From: Prototheca cutis
Taxonomy: Eukaryota > Chlorophyta > Trebouxiophyceae > Chlorellales > Chlorellaceae
Assembly: GCA_002897115.2 (NCBI GenBank)
Contig: BCIH01000006.1
Span: 891,156 to 955,155 of the forward strand
Length of the DNA: 64,000 bases
Direction: 5' to 3'
The position numbers and the translations under genes are program-made. Shown piece after piece: positions 15,937-28,735 of this stretch (position 1 is its first letter; each line of letters opens with the position of its first letter). The notes under the pieces are model-generated. The model ran no database searches. It had not been told where the DNA came from and saw only the letters and a list, made by a program, of their open reading frames with translations.

Positions 15937-18561
15937 ATGGCGACGGCAGCGCTGCCAGAGGTAGGCTGGTCCCTCGATGTTCTTCATTTGGTGACATTTA
16001 TGATGATTCAATGCATTCGATTTTGGAATGGAGCCGCCCTTTGTGTAGTCGAGTGCTGCGGAGATGACCAAGCAGCAAAAGCTCATGGACGAGCTGGAGC
16101 TCCGACGGAGGATGAAGGCAGTGGTCGTGCCTACCGATGATGCCGAAGTCAGGCGACTGCTGCGCGAAGAAGGAGAGCCAATCACTCTGTTTGGCGAGCG
16201 AGAGGTGAGTGGTATTGGGAAGTGCTGGACTGTAGCTGGTCTTTAAGGCGAAAATGGACGCCAGGGTACCAGGCGGAGCAAATGATGGTTCTTGCAGTCC
16301 ACTCACGAATTCCTCGATCCTGCTGCCGGTGCAGCTGGAACGTTCTGAGCGGCTTCGGAGGATCTATGCGGAGAGTGGCAGGGCAGGCTCTGTCCGAGGT
16401 GAGTCCTGAGCGTGTTTTGGCGGCTGGCCATTTCTGTGGGAATCAATCACCGTTCGGGCATCTGCTGGTCCACGTAAGCTGCACATTGGTTTTGCACAAT
16501 CCCTCCAGAAGCAGCAGTGGGAGCCTTTGAGGCGCCACCCTCGACCAGCGAACTCTTCTACACGGAGGGGACCGAGGAGCTGCAACAGGCCCGGCTCCAG
16601 GTGGGGCACGGAATGGCGATGCGAGATAAGATTCGTGCGCCGTCTGTGCTCTGGGAATACAATGTCTGACATTCGGGGTCTGCTCCCTGGACTGTCTCCA
16701 TGCCAGTCAGAGATCCATTGCAGAAAAACAGACTGACGCTGTGCGTTGCCGTTACACCAGATTGCTCGGGAATCGATCTGGCGCGCGGCCCGCCGTTTGG
16801 AGCGGGAGCGGGCCATGCTTGACGAGAACGGCATGGAAGATACCACTGGTGCGGTTGCATCAAATCCTTATGCTCACAACTGCCTGTATCTTGTGGGATG
16901 GCTGCAGTTGGTAGTGGCTTGATTTGTTGAGGTGATGGCTCGGGCAGTCTCTCGCTGTTGGCCCAGCGCAAGCAGCATCTGCCTGTTCCGCCATGCATAC
17001 ACTGGAACTCAGTTTTCATTTCACCCACATCACCACCATAACAATCTGCAGATGACACCCCGCTGCGGCACCTGGCAAACCAGGTGTCCGAGTTGGCCGA
17101 TGAGCGACCCGTGGCCGGCTGCTCCTTCTCGCCAGACGGCTCCCAGCTGCTCCTGGGGTCCTGGAGCGGCATGCTCAAGGTCTGGGATGCCGCAGCCTGC
17201 CGGCCGGTAGTGACCATCCGTGGCCACAACGACCGCATCACGGGTGTCGCATGGAGGCCCCAGCAGCCAGCCGAGTCGGGTGTGTTTTCGTTGCCATTGC
17301 GGAGGGGCTTACTTGCTCGTATTCTATTCATTGTGTGCATCTGGATGGGTGGGCAGGAGTCTGCATGTACACACTGTCTGGTTATGGATGGGCCATGTAG
17401 ACCCCCCGGGCAGAGATCTCTGCAAGGTAGCCCTGTGGTCCTCCATCTCAAACTGTCTGGCCTACCCACCAACATTCGCAGATGAGAGCACGGTAGCATT
17501 TGCATCAGGTTCTTCTGACAGTACGGCCAAGCTTTGGTCACAGGGTGGCAGCTGCCTGGGGACACTGGAAGGTCACACCGACCGGCTGGGCCGCGTGGCT
17601 TTCCACCCGCTCGGCCGGCACCTGGGAACGGCGAGCTTTGACACGACGTGGCGGCTGTGGGACATCGGCACGGGGAACTGTCTGCAGGAGCAAGAAGGCC
17701 ACAGCCGGGCCGTCTATGCCATCGCCTTCCAGGTAGGAGGCTTTCGGAAGGGAGGGCCCAGAAGAAGGGAGAAAAGAGCAAAAACTTGAAGGTCAACAAT
17801 GCGCAACAAGCCGGCTTGCAATCACAATGCCCGCGCAGCATCTAAATCCCCTCGCAGTGCGACGGCTCGCTGGCGGCGACGGGGGGCATGGATGCGGTGG
17901 GCCGACTGTGGGACCTTCGGACGGGGCGCAACGTGCTCAAGCTGGAGGGGCACGTCAAGCCCATCCTGGCCGTGGATTTCAGTCCCAACGGCTACTGCGT
18001 AGCCACGGGGTCAGAGGACAACACCGCGCGCGTGTTTGACCTCCGGCGCAAGGGTACACTCGCCGTCCTCCCAGGCGCGCGCGTGTGTGTGTGTGTGTGT
18101 GTGTGTGTTTGGGGAGGGAGGGGGGGCTGCTGCTTGGCTGGCGGCTGGTAAGAGCGGGATTCTTCTTCCGAGGGTTTGTGACCAGCAAGTCTGCCCTTGC
18201 AAACCCCCCAGAGATCCACACTCTAGATTCGCTCCTGGTTCGCTACAGAACTCTCACGGGACAGACACCTCACCAGCAACGTTCAACCCTCGTGCACCGT
18301 GTCACAGGTCACAGCTCACTGATCTCCCAGGTGCGGTTTGAGCCCGACAGCGGGCGGTACTTGTTGACGTGCGGCTACGACGGCGCGAGCAAGGTGTGGG
18401 CGGGCGACGGCTTCCGGCTCACCAAGACGCTGGTGGGGCACGAGGGCAAGGTCATGGCCGGAGATGTTGCGCCCGGTGGCGGCCACATTATCGCGACGGG
18501 CGGCTACGACCGAACGCTCAAGCTGTACTACCCAGACCCACTGGCCCAANCCGCCNCGTGA
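15937..18561 (+). CDS. PRPF4: U4/U6 snRNP protein PRP4 (PRPF4), SFM motif plus WD40 repeats
   Basis: PRP4 is a component of the U4/U6.U5 tri-snRNP and acts in spliceosome assembly. Exon 1 (15937-15960, MATAALPE) joins exon 2 at 16064, giving [18 protein letters not shown]. This is followed by the diagnostic SFM segment [14 protein letters not shown] (about 16155-16200). WD40 repeats follow: [75 protein letters not shown] and [10 protein letters not shown], ending [14 protein letters not shown] and TGA 18559-18561. Introns separate most repeats. One begins about 18054 with (GT)n then a G-run and ends near 18309. Small exons between 16300 and 16850 are only partly resolved. The gene converges on the LeuC gene. 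Confidence 0.92.
18083..18126 (+). repeat. (GT)n followed by a G-rich tract downstream of a PRP4 donor
   Basis: About 13 GT units and then a G-rich run begin roughly 30 bases after a 5' splice site. The same intron contains an AAACCCCCCAG stretch further 3'. Confidence 0.95.
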
Positions 18562-19012
18562 TGTTCTCATGGATTGCTGCAAAACCCAAGTTCAATGCAC
18601 CCTGGACGCACTCGCTCTGAAACAAGGCCNATGCCAGCTGATTCACATGTGCCGGCGAGCGCCGCCGTACACTGGGGAGACACAACAAAACAGCATCGCA
18701 CAGACACACAAAAAAGGGGGACGGAGCTGGCTGGAGCACCAGGCCGTCTGACCTGGTCCCGCAGCGCTTGCCTCCCACATGCCGTGGGGCCCCCCCGCCT
18801 CATCGGGGGGTCAACAGCATCGATGACCTTTCGACAGATTTTCTTCAAATTTCCGTGGGAAGTAAAAGTATACATGGGGCCCCGACTGGGTAGGTAAGCC
18901 GCCTGAGACTGGGACAGCCAGGGACACCTGTCCACCAGGGCGCCCCTAGTCCATGACTGAGNCAGCCTAGGACACAAGGCCNTGTGCTTGACCGGGAATA
19001 CGGCTGTCCACC
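18562..19012. other. Intergenic spacer between convergent genes
   Basis: It holds the 3' ends of PRP4 and the isopropylmalate dehydratase gene. No gene, tRNA or repeat was recognised. Confidence 0.6.
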
Positions 19013-20819
19013 TCACATGTAGTCGCGGGGATCGGCGACGGTCCCGGCGAGGGCCGAGGCCGCGGCGGTGTAGGGCGACGCCAGGTACACCTGTCCCTCC
19101 TTGTGGCCCATGCGGCCCGGGAAGTTGCGGTTGGTGGTGGACACGCAGACCTGCGGCTCATTCATCCGCGCATAGGTGTCGCGGGGCCCGCCGAGGCATG
19201 CCGCGCAGCTGGGCGCGGCCGGCGTCTCGCACCCGGCCTCCTCAAAGATCTGCGCCGCGGTCTTGCCTCCCGTCCCGGCCACGGGCAAGGTGTACACATC
19301 CGCCCACACCTTTTGCGTNGCGGGAACAAGGTAGGTCGGGACCTTGACCTGCTGCCCTGCCGCNTGGAGCAGCTTGGCCGCNGCCAGAAAGTCCTCCGTC
19401 TTGCCCCCCGTGCACGACCTGCAGCGGTAATTGTTTGTTGTTCGGTTGGGTGGCAGTTGCTTCCCTTGCTGGACCGTTCATGAGCCAGCGGNACACACGT
19501 CGTGCCCAACTCACCCGATGTAAACGCGGTCGATCTTGACGTCGCGGCACTCGCGGGCGAGCTTGCGGTTGTCGGGTGAGTGGGGCGCGGCNACGGTGGG
19601 TTCGAGCTTGGACACGTCAAAGGTGTAGTCTGCGACGTAGCTCGCGGCGCCGTCGGCGTACACCGGCTCAAACGCTTCACTGGTGCGCTGGGTTACATAA
19701 TCAAACGTCGTGGCGTCGGGTGGGCACATGCCGTTCTTGCCGCCCGCCTCGACGACCATGTTGCAGATCGTCATGCGCTCGTCCATGTTCATGGCCGACA
19801 CGGCATCGCCCACAAACTCCATGGCGCGGTAGGTGCCGCCCGCCACGCCAATCTCGCCGATGATATGCAAAATAAGGTCCTTGGCGAGCAGGTACGGCGG
19901 CATGGTGCCTTCCAGGGCAAACCGCATGGTGGGGGGCACCTTGACCAGCAGCTTGCCCGTGCCCAGAATAAATCCGGCGTCCGTGTTCCCCACGCCCGAG
20001 GCAAACTGGCCAAACGCGCCGGCGTTGCAGGTGTGTGAGTCGGTGCCAAACATGACCTGGCCGGGCAGGCAGTGGCCCTCCTGGGCCAGAGCCACGTGGC
20101 ACACGCCCTTGTAGTCGGGGTTGGCACGGAAATCGGAGCGGTCGGTGATGTCGTAAAAGTACTTGATCTTGTAGCGGTGCGCCATGTCGCGCAGGATGTC
20201 CACGTTCCGGTTGGCGCGCTCGTCAGACGTGAAGATGTAGTGGTCGGGGATGAGGATCACCTTCTCNCGGTCCCACACGTCCGCATCCTCGCCAAACTCT
20301 CGCTGGAAGATGCCAAAGGTGCCAGGACCGCACACGTCATGCGTCAGCAGCTTGTCCACCCGCGTCCAAATGTTGTTGCCAGGGCGCACCACCGCAGAGT
20401 CAGAGTGGCCGGCAATGATCTTCTCCGTCATCGTCATGGGGTTCTTGACCTGGAATGATGAGGAGTGAGGTCATTGTTTTGGATCACATTGGCAATGGTG
20501 GTGGCAGTGGCGGTGATAGTGGTGGTAGGAGGGGTGTCCTGTCCTNTCCAGTCCTAGTGGACCCACTACCCCACAACGAGCAGCCGCGTAGCATCGGCTC
20601 GCGCGCCACCGACATGCATGCAATCTCAACACGTGTATGGCACTACAAAGTACCGGAAACCACGCCGTCAACCCCCAAACTCACCGACCCCGTGGTGCTA
20701 GGGCTCCTCTGCTGCGTCGGTGCCGCGGCAACGCTGCGTGCGGTCAACCGGGACGCCCTCGCCGGCGCCGTCCGACATTGCGGCGCCGTAACGCTGCTCT
20801 TAAATGCAGTTCTCTGCAT
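19013..20819 (-). CDS. LEUC: 3-isopropylmalate dehydratase large subunit, plastid-targeted
   Basis: This aconitase-family Fe-S enzyme isomerises 2-isopropylmalate to 3-isopropylmalate in leucine synthesis (and methylthio-elongation in some plants). Three exons are clear. Exon 1 is 20685-20819, a 45-residue Ser/Ala/Arg/Thr-rich leader starting [14 protein letters not shown] that looks like a chloroplast transit peptide. Exon 2 is 19515-20449, with VIGHSDS-like [22 protein letters not shown] and [19 protein letters not shown]. Exon 3 is 19013-19418. Cluster cysteines are visible in GTDSHTC, GSCTGG (exon 2/3 junction) and CAACLGG. The end is [11 protein letters not shown] with TGA at 19015-19013. 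The small subunit is not in this window. Length is normal for the family. Confidence 0.95.
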
Positions 20820-21624
20820 GGCGCTGATCGAAGGCCGCTTCTGTGGAGCCCCAAGGTGCAGTGGGCTTGCGAGTTCTTTGAAGGCGATGACTGGCCTGCG
20901 CTCTCGATGGGCTGTCAGCCTCCGAGGGCACAAAAGGCCCAATGAACAATGCGGAATGTGCAAAGCAATAGCTGCTGTCTTATGCGCATGCGGATAAGAG
21001 TGGANAGCCCAGAGCCAATGGAAGCCGAACACCACGATCACGTGTTGACTCTCGTGACACATTCGCCCCACGTAACTTTGTCAGCTTGCTCAGTGGTCGC
21101 CATGCATCCTGCACTGGGAGGACGCAACCCCCCCAGTTTTGTGGACATCCACGAGCTGTTCATCCCTCTGCATTCACTACACCTGCAGCCACACTCTGTT
21201 CGGCATGGGTCGTTGTGTGTTTCTGGATCCAACCTGGCCGGCATCCGAATTACTTTGCCTCTTGACCCCCACCCCATGACGTCGATCAAATGCNCAGTTA
21301 TGAGAGGGAATTAGCATCACAAAGACACAACGCCATCACAAGTAGNGAATCTTTTGCGTCTGGAACTCGTGTTCCACCTGCAACGGCCGAAGGCCACTTG
21401 GACTGGTCGGGAACATGTGAGCAATCTCGCTGTGCACGGGTCCCCGCAGTTCCTCTTTCCAGTGTATTTGCATGGTTAACGTCCTGCCCTGGAGATTGTT
21501 GACATCGTAGGATGCCTGGAATGGCTGCTCCGCTACCCACTGGCCCTCCAGACCCTATTTATTGGATGGTCGATGGCAAGGAGGGTCTGAGTGGCCACGG
21601 GCCCTGCGGTTACCTGCCTGCTTC
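20820..21624. other. Intergenic spacer upstream of LeuC and downstream of the sirtuin
   Basis: About 800 bases hold the presumed LeuC promoter and the sirtuin 3' untranslated region. No gene was recognised on either strand. Confidence 0.5.
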
Positions 21625-23413
21625 TCATTGTGCACCTGTGCCACACCCTACTGCTTTGGAGAACCACAACTCCCAGCTCCTCAACCGGTAGAACCATCGT
21701 ACCTCAATGCCAAAACAAACTTTCTCGACGGCAGGAAGGCGGCAGGTTTCGCCGTGCACACTGCGCACGGCCACCACGACCCGCCGGGTTCCCGAAGAAG
21801 AGGGCCGGTCCTTGTCAATGCCATCAGACGTGCAGCCGGCGTCCGCCTCTGCCCGCCGCTTGGAGCCTGCAACCGCATCCCGTGACACGCACAGCAGGAC
21901 ACGGTCGATGCGGGTGTAGGGCGGCACGGCAAGCCCCAGTCGCCGCGCCAGCGCCTCCATCACGACGTCCACCCGCGCATGCAGGGCGACGCCGCCGCTG
22001 CGCTCCGCCTTGCGGTCGTGCTGCGTCCGCTGCAGGTTGACAATCGCCAGTCTTCCCGCTGCATGTGTGTGTGGGGGGGGGGGGATGTTGTCGGGAATTG
22101 GCACAGGTGTATTACCACTCTGATGAGAGCCCGGCGCAAAGTTGGTTGCTTGCCAAGCGTCATCCAATAATGTATCCCAGCAATACTGGGCACCCAGTGC
22201 CCACACGGAATATGCCACATTGCAATAACGAAATAATCCATACCAAGAAAATCCAAACCACTGCCTTCGCACGTGTTGGGCGGTCCTTGTAGACGCGAAT
22301 TGTCCGCAGCGGGATGTTGCAAGCGGGCCGGATCTGGAGGCTGGTTCCCAGGCACAGCGCCAGGTCAGCGTGCTTGGCGTGGTGTTCTACAGACCAGGAG
22401 GGGACCTCTTCATAGCTGACGTGGTGGATGCATGGGCAAACCAGACTCCATTCAGCAACCGTGCAGATGGGATTATCAGTGCACCTTCAACATCGCGATG
22501 ACAGTCAACCCCGGCACCCCAATACCCCTGTCGCCCTTTCTCCACCAGCTGCACCTGCAGCGACGAGATCGTTCTCGGGCAGTGGGTCGTCCCAGTCGAG
22601 CACAGTGTCCACAAGCTTGCCCCTGCAGCCCTGCTGCGAGCATGCCCGGCCAGTCCGTGAACAACCAACCGTTTCCACTTCAAAGTCGCGCTCGTACAGT
22701 GCCCCGCAGCTTGAACAGCGTTCCAGGAAGCAGTTGCCATGCAGTTCGGCCAGGGAAGCCGGCGGGAAACCGCTGCGGCGGTGGATGCCGTCGACGTTCT
22801 GGCTGACAAGGTACTTGAGCTTGCCTGCTGCTTCCAGAGCCAGGAGAACCTGCGGGAAGGTTAGGGGCAAGGGAAGTATGAGGTGTCGCTTCCGAGCCCG
22901 TCCATNCATGCTCTACGTGGCAAACAACCTGGACAGTTCCTCGCCAGAATCATGTGGATTGGGGCCCAACTGCACCAACCACCCAGCACCTGATGGGTCA
23001 GGGATGGGGCTGCATTGGCAAACTCCACCTTTGCTGTGGGCAGCGGCATGCCCTGTTTCTGACGGGTCCACACTCCGTCTGGACCCCTGAAATCGGGGAT
23101 GCCCGAGCTGGTGCTCACACCCGCCCCTGTGAATGCCACGATGCTCCTGGCACCCCGGACCTGGGTGGGGGGTNGGGACAATCCTTCAGGCACACCCCCA
23201 CCCCGTGGAAAAGATGCGACAAGGGANGCATGCCCAACTCCACACAAAACCACGCGTCCATCGAACGCACGACAGNAATTGAATGCTTACGAGTTCAACG
23301 AGANGTTCAATCTTGAGCTCGATCTCCTCATCGTCGTCCATGATCTCCGGTGCGCCCAGGGTGCCACCGACATCCTCCTTGATGGACAGCCTTTCCGCAT
23401 AGCCCANCGACAT
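21625..23413 (-). CDS. SRT1: SIR2-family NAD-dependent deacylase, plant SRT1/animal SIRT6 class
   Basis: This is a class IV sirtuin: nuclear, NAD-dependent and probably acting on histone H3. The start MSxGYAERLSIKEDVG at 23413 is the hallmark N-terminus of SRT1/SIRT6 (MSLGYAEKLS). The NAD pocket reads FTGAGVSTSSGIPDFRGPDG (about 23140). The core SQNVDGIHRRSG and catalytic His in ELHGN follow (about 22790), then Zn ligands ERCSSCG and ACSQQGC, and LGTSLQIRPACNIPL (about 22350). The last exon begins after a C-run/CA tract at 22071-22083, reads LAIVNLQRTQHDRKAER and continues as the SRT1-specific C-terminal domain (PPYTRIDRVLL, VRSVHGETCRLP). The stop in this frame is at 21625; a further 3' exon cannot be excluded. 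Confidence 0.9.
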
Positions 23414-25051
23414 GTCGCCACGCAGGCGACTCCACAAGTCGCGAGCCTTATGCCAATGAAACTATGAACATGATTCTGAGGATCCCAGAAANAGGAAGGT
23501 CAGAGAGCCACGGTACACCAAACACGCCAAGCTGTGCACCTCGACGCGAATGGGCGTTTGTGTCGGAACGTGTACGTTGTTCGTTGGAAAAAGGGNCCCG
23601 CAGCACACTCAGGAGTCTAGAATTGNCCTGTGTGGAACAGCCAGACAGGGCGTACGCAAGGGATGCATTGCGGGGCGGTGCATTCAGTGAATATTTGGGA
23701 CCCCGTCCCTTGGGCGTGTACGGTGTCAGGGNCCGTGCNGGAAATGGCACCAGTGAGGTCTCCAGGGGTGCTCGGATTGTTGTCGTTTTCCTCTTCTTGG
23801 GGTTGACATCCAGGCAAGGCTTGTGCCTCGTGGATNAGGCGCTGAAATTGGTGTGGGATCGCCTGAGAATATTGGCAATACTGCNTCAGGTGAGTCTTCA
23901 ACCCAGAGCAAACTCTCTGAAGACTGGCCACACTCAGGNCGTACGCACCCACATCAACTACCTGTTCCAACCGTTTAACGAGTGGTGCGTGTGTTTCCAA
24001 GCCCTGCTCGAGTTCACCTGCTGAAACTGTTGCAGGCTGCCTTTGATGCGCATGCGACGAGCCACGAGGCCCTGAACAATGCCATCAAGCGGATGATCGG
24101 CCACGCCGGGCGGAACCCCGGACCGATGGGCTGGGTCGTCCGCCGAGCGCCGGTTGGCGCTGCTAGGCCAAGCGCATGCGGGAGGTTCGCGGGCTGGTGG
24201 GCAACGAGTTCAACACCCCACAAGTGCGCGCATACCTGGGTGGGGCTGCCGCAGGATGGGGCGGTCGGGGGCCACGCGCAGGGAGCCTGCGCGTGCGCAT
24301 GTGCAGAAGGGGCGTGCGCGAGCTGCACAGGTTGCCGTTCACCCCCACCCCGAGCGCACCACCGCACGGACTTGCTCGGCGTGCCAAGCAGAATCTCGTC
24401 TGCACAAAGCCAGCAGTGCCCAGAAGGACCATGCTATCCGGCAATACCACGGCTGTGGTGGAAGCNTAGCATCAGCATGGCATGCAGCATTCGCTGCGTG
24501 GTGTTCCAGCTGATCAACACTGGCGCCTGGCCGAGGCCATTCACCACGTGCCTCGATCCCTGAACACGTGCTCTTTGGCACGCCGCACGATCCACACTGG
24601 GGTTTTGCCGCAGACCGGTACTCCTGAACAAGCACCAGGAGGCTCCCGGTTTGCAATCGGCACTTGGTCTGCATCTGCACCCCAGAAACCGCGCGGGGGT
24701 TTTCATAAACCCACCATATCCATGGCTCTGCCTCACGGACGAGACCCCCATGTGNCCTGTAACAGAACCCCTTCTGCCGGCCAGAACAAAGCCTCCCTCT
24801 GGGAAGGGTGGCGCATTCAATGAGCTCGCNCTGGATCCACAGACGACGTACCCCATTGTGCATTCCCTATTACGGGCACGTGCAAGGCCCCCCTCCTGCC
24901 GATCTGTCTCGAGCAAACTTCTGTGTCATTGGAGTAGACAGCGGCGGCACGGCCAAGACCCATCATCCGCTGCCATATCCCCTTCTAGATACCTTCAGCC
25001 GAACATCTGGCAACAAAAACAAGGACTCCTTGCAACGAGGGCACTCTCAAC
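23414..25051. other. 1.6 kb without a recognised gene, containing coding-like fragments
   Basis: It lies between the sirtuin 5' end and the DEP1 3' end. Plus-strand pieces read protein-like: AFDAHATSHEALNNAIKRMI (about 24038), AKRMREVRGLVGNEFNTPQV (about 24170) and EHVLFGTPHDPHWGFAADRY (about 24562). They are in different frames and match no family I can name. They could be a small spliced gene or decayed mobile DNA. Confidence 0.4.
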
Positions 25052-26476
25052 TCAAAACCCCAGCTGATCCAGTGACTCCACACANTGGAAATCGGCCACG
25101 TCGGCCTTGCTCAGCGGTGCGTTCCCCGGCCGCNGCACGAGCACCGTCCTCCAGCCCGCNGCGTCCGCTGCCCGGGCCTCTGCGGGGTTGTCCGTGGCAA
25201 ACAGAATGTCCTCCGGCGAGTNNACGCCCAGGCTGAGCGCGATGTTCTCGTAGGAACTCGGCACGACCTGTGCGTCAGGTGGGGGCGTGCAACGGCATGG
25301 TGTGGCTGCTTTTTCTTTGCTTTGTTTNTCTTGGGAGGGGCAGAGGAGTGAGGGACATGGCGGTGGCCACACTGGCATGCAATGCCCATCACGCACGCGA
25401 CAGCCCAACTCTACCTTGGCGCCGCTGGAGGTGTCGAAGAAGCCAGACAGGAGGCTGCGGAGATCGCCCTCCGGCGCGCTGGTGTGGGCAAACAGGTCGC
25501 GCTGCGCTTGCCTGTTGCGTGGTGTGGAGTATGGAAGGGTTCTCCTTGGCCCNCAGGCTTGATTATGTCGGGTCCTCGAGCNCCAGATCCACGGTAAAAG
25601 CGCCCAGGAGCACTTGTTCTGGGACCCATCAAAAATGCAGGCATGCGCCGCAGGGATCTACCAATACCTCCCGCCAATCCCCCCCCACACGCACCGTGAA
25701 CCTGAGGAGTAGATGTAGGACTTGACCCCCCGGGCGGCCCAGCGACGGAGTGCCGGGGTTACGTCATCGTACAGAGGCGCACGGAGCTCACCTGCAGCAA
25801 ATCCTGCGGTCCAGATGTGGCCCTGCAGCGTCTTGAGCGCAGGGGTCTTGCGGTCGGCCGCCATCTCGGCCTCCGCCCACGCCACGACAGCCGTCAGGTC
25901 CGAAGTTTGCGTTTCCTCGCTNGCCTCGCGGGCCAGGCCGGGCACGGCGCTGCCGTTGGTTTGGCCCCGCAGACCTGCCACGACTGCGATCGTCGCGGGC
26001 TGGGACCACGTGGCCGCCAGGTGTTCCCGCAGGCGGGCCCGAGCATAAGGGAAGAGCGTCTCGGCCACAAAACTGATGGGTGCCACGGTGCCCTCGATGT
26101 CCAGCACCACTGCCCTTGGAGATGGAGTGGTAGTGGTGGTCGGCGGGTGGTTGGCTGCAGGNACGTCCACAGCTGCCGTCGCGACCATTGCAGCAGCCGC
26201 CCCAGCGCCCTTGGACACGTCGATGCCGAGCTGCGTCTTGAACTTGACGGCGGCTTCAAAGATGTAGTCGTAGCACTCGGCCTGGGTCTTGGCCTGCACC
26301 CAGTCCNGGCCCCAGATGTAGACGCCGTGCCGGCGGACGAGCACCGCTCGCGTGCGGGGGTACGCCCGGATCGCTGCCTCCAGCCGCTCCGTCAGCTCGC
26401 ACTCGCGTGCCGTGTTCTCAATGATCGGCACGACCAGTATGTCGTGGTTGGCATGGCCCTCGATGCCCTGTGTGCC

Positions 26477-26550
<74 letters not shown>

Positions 26551-27285
26551 ATAGGACAAAGGTTGGAACAGAACGCACAGTACATGAGCAGTCTGCCAAA
26601 CCTCAGTACAGGGTGGCGCAGGGGTCACATGCTCTAGTCGGGCACCCACAGACCCCCTGGCTCAAAATGCACGGCTCATCACCTTGATCATTTCCAGCGC
26701 CGTGGCCCGGAACTCGGTTGCCCCGGGGTCCAGCACGGTGGCCATGACAGCATTCATGCTGTGGCTGTGCAGCACCGCACCAGCACCGGCAAGATCATAG
26801 GCCTGCGAGCGTAAGGGTGTGGCACCAGAGCTTGGGGATAAGACAGGCCGGCATAGCCCCCAATGAACCACAAATGTGCCACCACCAGCGTACCAGCAAG
26901 GCCTGACAATACTCAGCAGCAGCAGCAGCAGGGGGGACCGCGCGCAACCAGGCATTCCGCATCCATGCACTTCGACCCATGCCCACCAACACGACACCTG
27001 GCGCACCGCTTGGAACAGCGGGGCGCACTCGCTNAGCTTGGGCGGCNTGTACGGTGCGGGTCTGGGCTCCGGCCAGTGCACAATGGCGCCTTGGCGGTCC
27101 AGCACGAACATGTCCTCCGGAACCATGCGCTCCTTCTGGACCCCGGAGGGTGCCATGACGATCTGCTCGCCCACCTTGATGCTCATGCCGCCCCCCGTGC
27201 CGCTGACGTGCCCGCCGTCATACATGGACTTGCAAAGGTCGCATATGAGGTGCTTGGCCTCCTCCACCGTCGACATTGCGCCCAA
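25052..27285 (-). CDS. DEP1: Bifunctional methylthioribulose-1-phosphate dehydratase/enolase-phosphatase E1
   Basis: This is the plant-type fusion that performs two steps of the methionine salvage (Yang) cycle in the cytosol. The N-terminal class II aldolase-like dehydratase has [13 protein letters not shown] (about 27220), Zn ligands in [14 protein letters not shown] (about 26770) and the second site [12 protein letters not shown] (about 26450). The C-terminal HAD phosphatase begins with [17 protein letters not shown] (about 26110; DxE in place of DxD) and includes [16 protein letters not shown] and SYIYSSGS. A last exon carries [14 protein letters not shown] and [14 protein letters not shown]. 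The stop is TGA 25054-25052. The start is 27285 or the next ATG at 27276. The intron separating the two dehydratase exons carries a long (CA)n on the sense strand directly before its acceptor. Confidence 0.93.
26479..26549 (-). repeat. (CA)n on the sense strand of DEP1, abutting a 3' splice site
   Basis: About 35 dinucleotide units are written as GT on the plus strand. On the DEP1 sense strand the tract is followed by CCGGCACACAG and then the exon GGCATCGAGGGC. Confidence 0.97.
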
Positions 27286-27615
27286 TGTTGTCAGGTATAT
27301 CGAATCAAGCTATTTATCAAATGGGTGGTGACTGGGAATGGCGGTCGCTGTTCAAATGGTGCCCTACGGGCAAGGGAATCATTCCATGTGCCAGCGCCGG
27401 ATCAGTTTNCGGCGGCATTCCTTCCAGGCTGCTGCCAAACCAACCCCCTACCGAAAAGACGTCAACCGAAAAACCCGGTGCATTGGCCCTGTCTCCGGCC
27501 TACCGAGTGCATGGNGACCTGATCATACAATGTGTGTATTATAGGATGGTCGAAGTCGCCATTTGAAGGAGTCTGCTTGGTCCACCTCGCCGTGCGGGGT
27601 GTGTTTGGTGCGGAC

Positions 27616-28735
27616 ATGGCGGACCTGCAGAGCGTCCACACCCAGGCGCGCAAGCTGATCCTGACCATCACATCCAGCCTCGCCAAACTCGAATCATCTG
27701 ACCAAGTGAGTGACATGCTGTGTGCGTGCGCTTGGTAAGCAGCGCAGCTGCTGCTCATGCAGGCGGGCCCTCGTGCTGATGGACGGGGGAAGCCTCCGTC
27801 CATGGGGACGAGGAACCAGAGCCCACCCACACTCCTGGTTCTGCAGGCGACNTGGCAGGCGGCCTCCGATGGGTTGATCAGGGACTCTGAGAAGCAGCTG
27901 GACCNGCTCCAGGTGCACATTATGTTCAGGGGGTCGTGCCATCGTCAATGCTGATGCGGAAGGAGCGGGAAGGCACTCCGAGTATGCCTCGTGCTTCTGG
28001 ACCCCAAAATCACGTGCCGAGCCGCATGGCACTCCTGAAAAGCACCCCAAACATCTCCCACACCCACCTAGCCCAAGCAAACGACCCAGCTCTTCCACAA
28101 TGCAGCNTCTGGCCCAGGCCCTGGAATCGCAGTGGCGGATGCAGTCGCTGGGGGACCCGCCGGCCAAACGCGAGGTCTGGCGACGCAAGGTCGAGGCCGT
28201 GCTGGAAGAAAGCGCGTCGCTGGCGCAAGGCCTGCGGCGCGTGGCCGCCACACGCCAGCGCCAGCGGGCTGATGCCGCGGCACGCGACGAGCTGCTGGCC
28301 GGCGGTGCTGCGCTGCGGAGAGAGCACACCGACGCGCAGGCTCGCTCCAGCTTTGCGAATTCCAAACGCATCCTGGAGGAGGCGTACCAGGCAGGCGCCG
28401 CGTCGCTGGCGGGCATGGCCTCTCAGCGCGAAACCCTCAAGGTTGTGGTGGTGTGTACACATTGCTGTCTCTGTGTGTTGGTGGGTGCACTTGTGCGTTT
28501 TCAATCCCACTCATTCATACGTGCAATTCTGGAAAAATGAATACCCCCAATAAAACCATCACTTCCACAGGCTGCACAGCGGCGGGCGCTGGACGTAATC
28601 AACAGTCTGGGGCTGTCGGATTCGCTGCTGCGCCTGGCCGACCGCCGACACCGCATGGACAAGTTGATGGCCTATGGCGGCATGATTGTTGTGTTATTGG
28701 TCGTCATCCTCATGTACTGGTGGCTCAAAATGTGA
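27616..28735 (+). CDS. MEMB11: Membrin/Bos1-type Qb-SNARE (ER-Golgi transport)
   Basis: This tail-anchored Golgi/ER SNARE drives fusion in early secretory transport. Four exons join in phase 0: 27616-27705, 27847-27912, 28106-28441 and 28571-28735 (stop TGA). The protein is about 218 residues, the usual size. REVWRRKVEAVLEESASLAQ matches DLWRRKTEQVGEEAEYL of plant MEMB11. NSKRILEEAYQAG and SQRETLKAAQRRALDVINSL form the SNARE motif, and GLSDSLLRLADRRHRMDK precedes the single C-terminal membrane span GGMIVVLLVVILMYWWLKM. The chosen ATG (MADLQSVHTQARKLIL) gives the expected short N-terminal helix. Confidence 0.93.

Noticed and set aside
15250..16185. 311-codon minus-strand open frame
   Set aside because: It overlaps the first two PRP4 exons and the Fanzor-like relic antisense; no family resemblance.
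24808..25056. CVIGVDSGGTAKT resembling a BadF/N-acetylglucosamine kinase phosphate loop
   Set aside because: Only the short motif matches; the rest of the frame is unlike the family and ends at once.
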